Origin: JAYGED01 sp046582565
Lineage (GTDB): Bacteria > Pseudomonadota > Alphaproteobacteria > JAAXGF01
Direction of reading: 5' to 3'
DNA: 19,338 nucleotides
Assembly (NCBI GenBank): GCA_046582565.1
Contig: JAYGED010000123.1
Location: forward strand, 1 to 19,338
Positions 14,944-19,338 of this stretch are shown here, one piece after another; position 1 is the stretch's first letter, and the number at the start of each line of letters is the position of its first letter. Under the pieces are notes generated by a model. It was given only the letters and a program-made list of their open reading frames with translations. It made no database searches and was not told the origin of the DNA. The translations under genes and the position numbers were made by a program.

Positions 14944-15720
14944 TTGCCCCGCCTCGCTGCCAATATCAGCTTTCTGTTCACCGAGATCGATTTTCTCGAC
15001 CGATTTGCAGCCGCGGCCGATGCCGGCTTCAGCGCCGTGGAATGGCATTTCCCCTATGACCACGATAAAGCTGACCTCGCCCAGCGCCTGGCGGACAACG
15101 GCCTGAGCTGCGCGCTTTTCAATTTATCGCCCGGTGACTGGCAGGCCGGTGATCGCGGCATCGCCTGTCTGTCCGGCCGGGTCTCGGAATTCGAGGACGG
15201 CGTCGGCCGCGCCATCGACTATGCCATGGCATTAGGCTGCCCTCGGATCAACTGTCTGGCTGGTCTGGTTGACGACAAGGATGATGCAGGCGAAACCTTG
15301 GTCTCAAATCTGCGGTATGCGGCGCAGCGCACCGCCGAGGCCGGGATCACCCTGCTCATCGAGCCGATCAATACCGACGACATGCCCGGTTTTTACCTCA
15401 ATCGCAGCACCCAGGCGCTGTCGATCATCGAAGAGGTGGCTGCGGAAAACCTGATGCTGCAATTGGATGCCTATCACACGCAGATCATGGAGGGCGATCC
15501 GGCGCCCATCATCGAGGCCTGCTTTGATCACATCGGTCATATCCAGGTCGCCGACGCCCCGGGACGCCACGAGCCTGGAACCGGCAGCATCGACTTCCCC
15601 GTCCTGTTCGAGCAACTCGATCGCCTCGGCTATGCAGGCTGGGTAGGCTGCGAATACAAGCCGGCGACGACAACCGCCGAAGGCCTCGACTGGGCGAAGC
15701 CCTATCTCAAGAGAGAGTAA
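14944..15720 (+). CDS. hyi: Hydroxypyruvate isomerase (Hyi / OtnI family)
   Basis: A 258-residue TIM-barrel isomerase very similar in layout to E. coli Hyi: RLAANISFLFTEIDFLDRFA at the start, then HFPYDHD, NLSPGDWQAGDRGIAC, INCLAG, LLIEPINTDDMPGF and GWVGCEYKPATTTAEGL near the end. Metal and catalytic residues align as Glu140, Asp175, Gln201 and Glu237. The reaction is hydroxypyruvate to tartronate semialdehyde in the cytosol, part of glyoxylate/glycerate metabolism; the close relative OtnI isomerises 2-oxo-tetronate phosphate-free acids. The start is TTG with only a distant GGAG at 14926-14929, so expression may be low. It stands alone on the + strand. In E. coli hyi lies in the glyoxylate/allantoin gene region, which hints at a link to the ureide-type genes here. 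Confidence 0.9.
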   Translation: MPRLAANISFLFTEIDFLDRFAAAADAGFSAVEWHFPYDHDKADLAQRLADNGLSCALFNLSPGDWQAGDRGIACLSGRVSEFEDGVGRAIDYAMALGCPRINCLAGLVDDKDDAGETLVSNLRYAAQRTAEAGITLLIEPINTDDMPGFYLNRSTQALSIIEEVAAENLMLQLDAYHTQIMEGDPAPIIEACFDHIGHIQVADAPGRHEPGTGSIDFPVLFEQLDRLGYAGWVGCEYKPATTTAEGLDWAKPYLKRE

Positions 15721-15899
15721 ACGACGGGAGCTAATGGAGAATGAATATCAACTACGAAATATGCCGATCCGTCACAGCAAAAACAGCAATTTCGTAATGG
15801 AAGAACTGATCGTATGAGCTCCACTGGCTACTTCATGGCCGGGCTTTTTGGCAACCGTTGTGACGAAGGATTAAGAAAAATTAGCAGAAGAGATACGGC

Positions 15900-15928
15900 T
15901 TGTAATTTACCGTTTCGCGTACTATGTT
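15900..15928 (+). promoter_or_regulatory. Promoter of the higBA operon (predicts a leaderless transcript)
   Basis: TTGTAA (four of six) and TATGTT are separated by 17 bases. The -10 box ends seven bases before the G of the HigB start codon GTG at 15935, so the expected transcript start is the first base of that codon. No Shine-Dalgarno is present. The preceding 215 bases after the isomerase gene are AT-richer than the rest of the window and hold no other supported gene. Confidence 0.5.
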
Positions 15929-15934
15929 TTTGCC

Positions 15935-16222
15935 GTGATTAAATCGTGGCGGAACGCACCGAGCCGTAAGATCTGGGAGGGGAAGCAACCCAACCGGTTT
16001 CGGAGCCTAGACATCGATGCCGCTATAGATTTCTTACTAGCTCTCAACGTCGCAAAGTCGCCAAGTGATCTTAGCCCTCTCGCCAGTGTCGGTTTACATA
16101 GGTTGAAAGGTGGTCGGAAGGGTCAGTTGGCGATGTCAATTAACGGACCGTGGCGAATATGCTTCGAGTTCCGCAAAGGTAACGTCTTCAATGTTGAGAT
16201 CATCGATTATCATAAAGGATGA
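15935..16222 (+). CDS. higB: HigB-type toxin (RelE superfamily)
   Basis: A 95-residue toxin of the HigB / plasmid-maintenance killer family, a RelE-like ribosome-dependent mRNA endonuclease. Matching blocks are the start MIKSW, the DxxAA helix near residue 26, the LHRLKGGRKGQLAMSINGPW core and the ending RICFEFRKGNVFNVEIIDYH. Arg and Lys in the LKGGRKGQ and WRICF parts are the usual RNA-contact and catalytic positions. Start is GTG, placed where the homologous MIKS begins. The gene precedes its antitoxin, the toxin-first order typical of higBA, and four bases separate the two. Codon and base use are AT-richer than the neighbours, a sign of horizontal gain. Confidence 0.92.
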   Translation: MIKSWRNAPSRKIWEGKQPNRFRSLDIDAAIDFLLALNVAKSPSDLSPLASVGLHRLKGGRKGQLAMSINGPWRICFEFRKGNVFNVEIIDYHKG

Positions 16223-16226
16223 ATGA

Positions 16227-16517
16227 ATGACACCGATTGCCCACCCCGGCAGGCTATTAAAACGTGAGCTGACAGCACGTACACTCAGCGCGAACCGGTT
16301 GGCGCTTGATATTGGCGTTCCGTCGGGACGGATCACGGACATACTCAACGGTCGGCGATCAATCAGCGCGGACACAGCGGTCCGACTGGGTCGATATTTC
16401 AGCAATAACGCACAGTTCTGGCTCGATCTGCAAAGCCAGTATGATATCGCGATCGTCGAGCGCGACCGAGGCGATGAGATCGCTGATCGAGTGCGTCCAG
16501 CAAACGAAGCTGCCTAA
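16227..16517 (+). CDS. higA: HigA-type antitoxin, XRE helix-turn-helix protein
   Basis: A 96-residue antitoxin and autoregulator. The start MTPIAHPGRLLKREL and helix-turn-helix region at about residues 20-45 (SANRLALDIGVPSGRITDIL) match the HigA/VapI group, followed by GRRSISADTAVRLGRYF and the typical QFWLDLQSQYDI. It should bind HigB to neutralise it and bind the higBA promoter as a repressor. ATG at 16227 is chosen because AAAGGA at 16214-16219 is seven bases upstream, inside the last codons of higB. It converges on the DUF3303 gene with about 20 bases between the ends and no visible terminator. Confidence 0.93.
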   Translation: MTPIAHPGRLLKRELTARTLSANRLALDIGVPSGRITDILNGRRSISADTAVRLGRYFSNNAQFWLDLQSQYDIAIVERDRGDEIADRVRPANEAA

Positions 16518-16537
16518 AAAATCATTCCACGGCGTCG

Positions 16538-16801
16538 CTATTTCATAGTCTCGGCCATCTCGGCGCTGGTGATGATGGGCACGAACTCGAAATCGACCAG
16601 ATCACGCCATTCATCCGCCCATTGATGGAGGAGCGCCTCGTCGTCGCATTCCATCACCTGGAAACAGCGGTCATGGTTGGTTTCCACCCAGCTCGTCACA
16701 TAGGCGAGACCCTCGGGCAACATGCGGCCCCGCTCGGCGAACCGGCGATAGGCAGCCGCTGCATCGCGATTCTTGAAGCGCTCAATGACCATATACAGCA
16801 T
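16538..16801 (-). CDS. DUF3303 family small protein
   Basis: An 87-residue protein with the DUF3303 layout: MLYMVIERFKNRDAAAAYRR at the start, GRMLPEGLAYVTSW in the middle, and NHDRCFQVMECDDEALLHQW, then WRDLVDFEFVPII. The fold is a ferredoxin-like dimeric barrel, and no function is established. I use the ATG at 16801 with a GAGGGA about ten bases upstream. A longer frame from a GTG at 16819 would overlap the upstream gene by 14 bases and lacks a Shine-Dalgarno. It starts four bases after the stop of the VWA membrane-protein gene and is probably translated from the same message. Confidence 0.87.
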   Translation of the reverse strand: MLYMVIERFKNRDAAAAYRRFAERGRMLPEGLAYVTSWVETNHDRCFQVMECDDEALLHQWADEWRDLVDFEFVPIITSAEMAETMK

Positions 16802-16805
16802 GCGC

Positions 16806-18929
16806 TCAACGTCCCTCACTGCGCCAGGCCAGCATCAGGCCGCCGAGCGCCAACAGCAGCACCAGCCATTCAGCCATGAGCGGCGCCTGGCGAATGCCGG
16901 TCACCACATAATCCTGGTTGGCGATAAGACCGATCCAGCCGTGCCCGGCGGTATCGCGGTCCGGCCGCGTCATGCGGACCCTCGGCAGCGCCCCGTCACC
17001 GATCCAGGTAACGACGCCGCCGCTGGCGCTTGTCAGGGGCTCCAGCTTGTTCGGACCGGCGCGTAAATCGGCAAATTCCAGAGGATTCATCTCGCCGACC
17101 ATGGCGATGGCGCTACGCACGCCGTCGCTCAAGCGATAGAGGCCCGGATCGTCGACGGAAATGACAGCGGCAGCGCGCCCATTGCCGGTGTCTTCCAGGG
17201 TGACCTCGCGGGTCTCGCCCAAGGGGCTGGTGACCGTAACCGGCTCGACAGCCGGGGTCAGGCTGCGGCGGATTATTGTCAAGCGGCTGCCTTGTACCGC
17301 CGTCCGCAAGTCCTCTTCTTCCAGGTCAGGCTCCTTCATCAGCCAGTGCGAGACCCGGCGCAGCAGTTCGGCCTGCGGGCCGCCGCCCTCGAAACCACGC
17401 GCCCATAACCACAAATGATCGGTGAAAAGTTGTGCCACCCGGCCTTTTTTGACTCTGTCGAGGAGCAGAATGGGTTTGTTTTCGGCGCCTTCCATGAGCA
17501 CGGAACCCCGGTGGGCGATAACTTCGATTTGGCGGAACCAACGGCCCCACTCCGGCGTCTCACCAGCACCAGCGGCGCCAGGCAAGGTGGCGGTAACCGG
17601 ATGGCGACGGCCTATATCGGTGAGCCGCGCCAGGAAACCGCCTTCGAAAACTTCGCCAGTGGGGTCCGCCGGCAGGACGTTGTTGAGCGGAGTCAGGTAT
17701 AGGCTGAGCGGACCGGCATAAGCCGGACCAGTCGCGGTGAGCAGGGCGCCGCCTTCCTCCACAAACTCGGCAATATTATTGAGATAGCTGAGCGGCACCA
17801 CGCCGCGCCGGCGATAGCGGTCGAAGATAATGAGGTCGAATTCCTTGAGCTTGATTTCAAACAGATCACGGATCGGAAAGGAAATCAGCGCGAGCTCGCG
17901 AATTGGCGTGCTGTCCTGCTTTTCCGGCGGCCTGAGAATGGTGAAATGCACCAGATCAACCGAAGGATCGGATTTGAGCAGATTGCGCCAAACCCGCTCT
18001 CCGGTATGCGCCTCGCCGGAAATCAACAGCACGCGAAGGCGGTCACGGACTCCGTTGACGGCAACCACGGCTCGATTGTTTATCAGGCTGAGTTCAGCCG
18101 GCCCGCCATCGACGCTGAATTCCATCAGCGTGGTCCCGGCCCGTTCCAAGGTAAACTTTATTTCGTGGCTCACCCCGATGGACACAAAACTTGTCTTCGG
18201 TTCGCCAGCGTCGATCCGCATGGTCAGCTTGGCGAGGTCACGGCCCCCGCTTATGTCGCCGCCGGCATCAACATCCGCTGCGCTGTCCTCGATGCGCAGG
18301 CGCAGCGCGAGCGGCTTGCCGACGATGCCGTATCGCGGCGCCTTTACGATCACCAGGCGCCGGTCGGCTTCCTGGCGGTCGCCGGTAAGAAACAGATGCA
18401 ACGGCGCCTGGAAGCCCAACGCATCAAGGGAAACTGGAACATCATGAACCTGGCCGTCGGTGATAATCATGACGCCGGCAACGCGACGGCGGGGAACGTC
18501 AATCAAGGCTTGATCCAGGGCGGCGAACAGCACCGTGCCCGAGGCCGGCGTCTCGCCTTTTCGCTGGCGATCACGCCCCGCCATAACGATACGCAAATCT
18601 AAATTCTTCCGATCGCCAAGCTCTTGTACGAGATGCTCGACCGCCTGCGCTGTTTGGGCCTGGCGGTCCGATATATGCTGGCTTGCCGATTCATCGACCA
18701 CAATCACCGCCACATCGGCAAGGCTTTCACGGTTCTCCTCGACCAGCGCTGGATTGAGCAGGGCCAACAGCGCCACCGCGAGACCAAGCGCCCGCCACCA
18801 GACGCCGCGCGCCCGGCGTATCACAGCAAAGATGACCAACGCCGCCGATAGAATGGCGAGCACCGCAATCAATGGCCAGGGCGCAATCGGCGCAAAAGCG
18901 ATATTGGTCAATGTCGAGCTCGCGATCAT
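16806..18929 (-). CDS. VWA / glutamine-amidotransferase-like membrane protein
   Basis: A 707-residue inner-membrane protein. Two membrane helices lie near residues 18-38 and 46-62 and one near 684-702, leaving a large periplasmic part. After the second helix comes a von Willebrand A-like domain with a DxSxS metal site (Asp79, Ser81, Ser83 in VVDESAS) and the second loop IITDGQ (Asp158). A class I glutamine-amidotransferase-like domain follows around residues 290-480, with RVLLISGEAHTGERVW and VEEGGALLTATGPAY; no catalytic Cys is evident, so it is probably non-enzymatic. Proteins like this sit beside DUF4159, DUF58 and MoxR genes in alphaproteobacteria and are thought to belong to a MoxR/VWA assembly system. 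The start overlaps the DUF4159 gene stop by four bases (ATGA). Confidence 0.85.
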   Translation of the reverse strand: MIASSTLTNIAFAPIAPWPLIAVLAILSAALVIFAVIRRARGVWWRALGLAVALLALLNPALVEENRESLADVAVIVVDESASQHISDRQAQTAQAVEHLVQELGDRKNLDLRIVMAGRDRQRKGETPASGTVLFAALDQALIDVPRRRVAGVMIITDGQVHDVPVSLDALGFQAPLHLFLTGDRQEADRRLVIVKAPRYGIVGKPLALRLRIEDSAADVDAGGDISGGRDLAKLTMRIDAGEPKTSFVSIGVSHEIKFTLERAGTTLMEFSVDGGPAELSLINNRAVVAVNGVRDRLRVLLISGEAHTGERVWRNLLKSDPSVDLVHFTILRPPEKQDSTPIRELALISFPIRDLFEIKLKEFDLIIFDRYRRRGVVPLSYLNNIAEFVEEGGALLTATGPAYAGPLSLYLTPLNNVLPADPTGEVFEGGFLARLTDIGRRHPVTATLPGAAGAGETPEWGRWFRQIEVIAHRGSVLMEGAENKPILLLDRVKKGRVAQLFTDHLWLWARGFEGGGPQAELLRRVSHWLMKEPDLEEEDLRTAVQGSRLTIIRRSLTPAVEPVTVTSPLGETREVTLEDTGNGRAAAVISVDDPGLYRLSDGVRSAIAMVGEMNPLEFADLRAGPNKLEPLTSASGGVVTWIGDGALPRVRMTRPDRDTAGHGWIGLIANQDYVVTGIRQAPLMAEWLVLLLALGGLMLAWRSEGR

Positions 18930-19338
18930 TGCCCGAGGCGCTCCAGGATCGCCGGCAGATGCACCTGATCGGCTTTGTAGTTGCCGGTCATGGCGTACAT
19001 GGCCAGGTTGATGCCGAAACGAAAGGCCATCTCGCGCTGGCGCTCACCGCCCGGCACCATGGCGAACATCGGCCGCCGCTGGGCATCCAGCGCCCAGGCG
19101 GCAGCCCAATCGTGGCTGCCGATAATTAGCGAAGACACACCGTCATTGCTGCCGCCCTCGTAGCGCTCAACCCACACTGCGCCACCGCTCCAGCGGCCGG
19201 GGAATTCATCCAGCAAGTAGAAAGCCTTGGTCAGAACATGATCGGGTGGAACCAGCGTCAAGGGTGGAATGGCAAGGCCACTGAGGAGTTTGCGCAAGGC
19301 TTTCGCACCGGGCACCAGACCGCTGGACAGGCCGCCCG
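18926..19338 (-). CDS. DUF4159 domain protein, C-terminal part (5' end beyond the window)
   Basis: The frame runs off the right edge, so only the last 136 or so residues are seen. They match the end of DUF4159 proteins: AVWVERYEGGSNDGVSSLII, then SHDWAAAWA, then a final stretch of FRFGINLAMYAMTGNYKADQ. In alphaproteobacteria the full proteins are long, with N-terminal BatA-like membrane and VWA parts, and are coded next to MoxR and DUF58 genes. The overlap of four bases with the VWA membrane-protein gene shows they are co-translated. Family is clear; the biological role is not established. Confidence 0.88.
   Translation of the reverse strand, partial: GGLSSGLVPGAKALRKLLSGLAIPPLTLVPPDHVLTKAFYLLDEFPGRWSGGAVWVERYEGGSNDGVSSLIIGSHDWAAAWALDAQRRPMFAMVPGGERQREMAFRFGINLAMYAMTGNYKADQVHLPAILERLGQ

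Noticed and set aside
15741..15797. 18-codon + strand frame with a GGAGA before its ATG, between hyi and higB
   Set aside because: Too short, no hydrophobic segment or motif, and AT-rich DNA gives such frames by chance.
15830..15865. GGCCGGGC followed by five T residues after hyi, as a terminator
   Set aside because: I could not find a stem of adequate length pairing with it; only three to four bases match.

Overview
The window is high-GC DNA with dense, mostly tightly packed genes and frequent GTG/TTG starts. A DUF4159 / VWA-membrane-protein pair and the general gene style suggest an alphaproteobacterium, possibly Rhodospirillales-like. This is inferred from protein style only; there is no rRNA or other marker gene. 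I saw no tRNA, rRNA, CRISPR array or intact insertion sequence.

Left edge, + strand (1-2527): the 3' end of a tyrosine recombinase gene with unusual active-site residues, then an amidohydrolase gene whose TTG start overlaps the recombinase stop, then a free-standing B3/4-domain protein. The last of these converges on the next block, with overlapping stop codons.

Core, - strand (11063 down to 2520): an apparent nine-gene operon. In transcription order it holds two tandem ABC-2 permeases, a PLP-dependent D-cysteine desulfhydrase/ACC-deaminase-family enzyme, a dihydropyrimidinase/D-hydantoinase, a second metal-dependent amidohydrolase, a DUF1330 protein, a frameshifted N-carbamoyl-D-amino acid hydrolase, an intact copy of the same enzyme and a hydantoin/Asp-Glu racemase. 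Racemase, hydantoinase and D-carbamoylase are the three enzymes of classical hydantoin-to-D-amino-acid conversion. The PLP enzyme could consume the D-amino acid, and the extra amidohydrolase could prepare the ring, for example as a creatinine-deaminase-like step. This combination, with two ATPase-less permeases, is the most notable system in the window.

Middle (11147-14765): a lipoprotein alpha/beta hydrolase (+) converges on an AhpD-like peroxidase-related protein (-). The latter lies behind an amidohydrolase-3 (YtcJ-like) gene on the - strand that has a good divergent promoter. A DUF1272 zinc-ribbon-like protein (+) follows, and then a 38-residue single-helix membrane protein on the - strand, too short for routine ORF calling.

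Right (14842-19338): a perfect 9-bp hairpin precedes a hydroxypyruvate isomerase gene (+). A visibly AT-richer patch carries a HigB-HigA toxin-antitoxin pair whose predicted transcript starts exactly at the GTG start codon. On the - strand, entering from the right edge, a DUF4159 protein (partial), a 707-residue VWA/glutamine-amidotransferase-like membrane protein and a DUF3303 protein form a coupled operon. A recombinase remnant on one side and an AT-rich toxin-antitoxin patch on the other suggest an accessory catabolic region, but island boundaries cannot be proven from this window.
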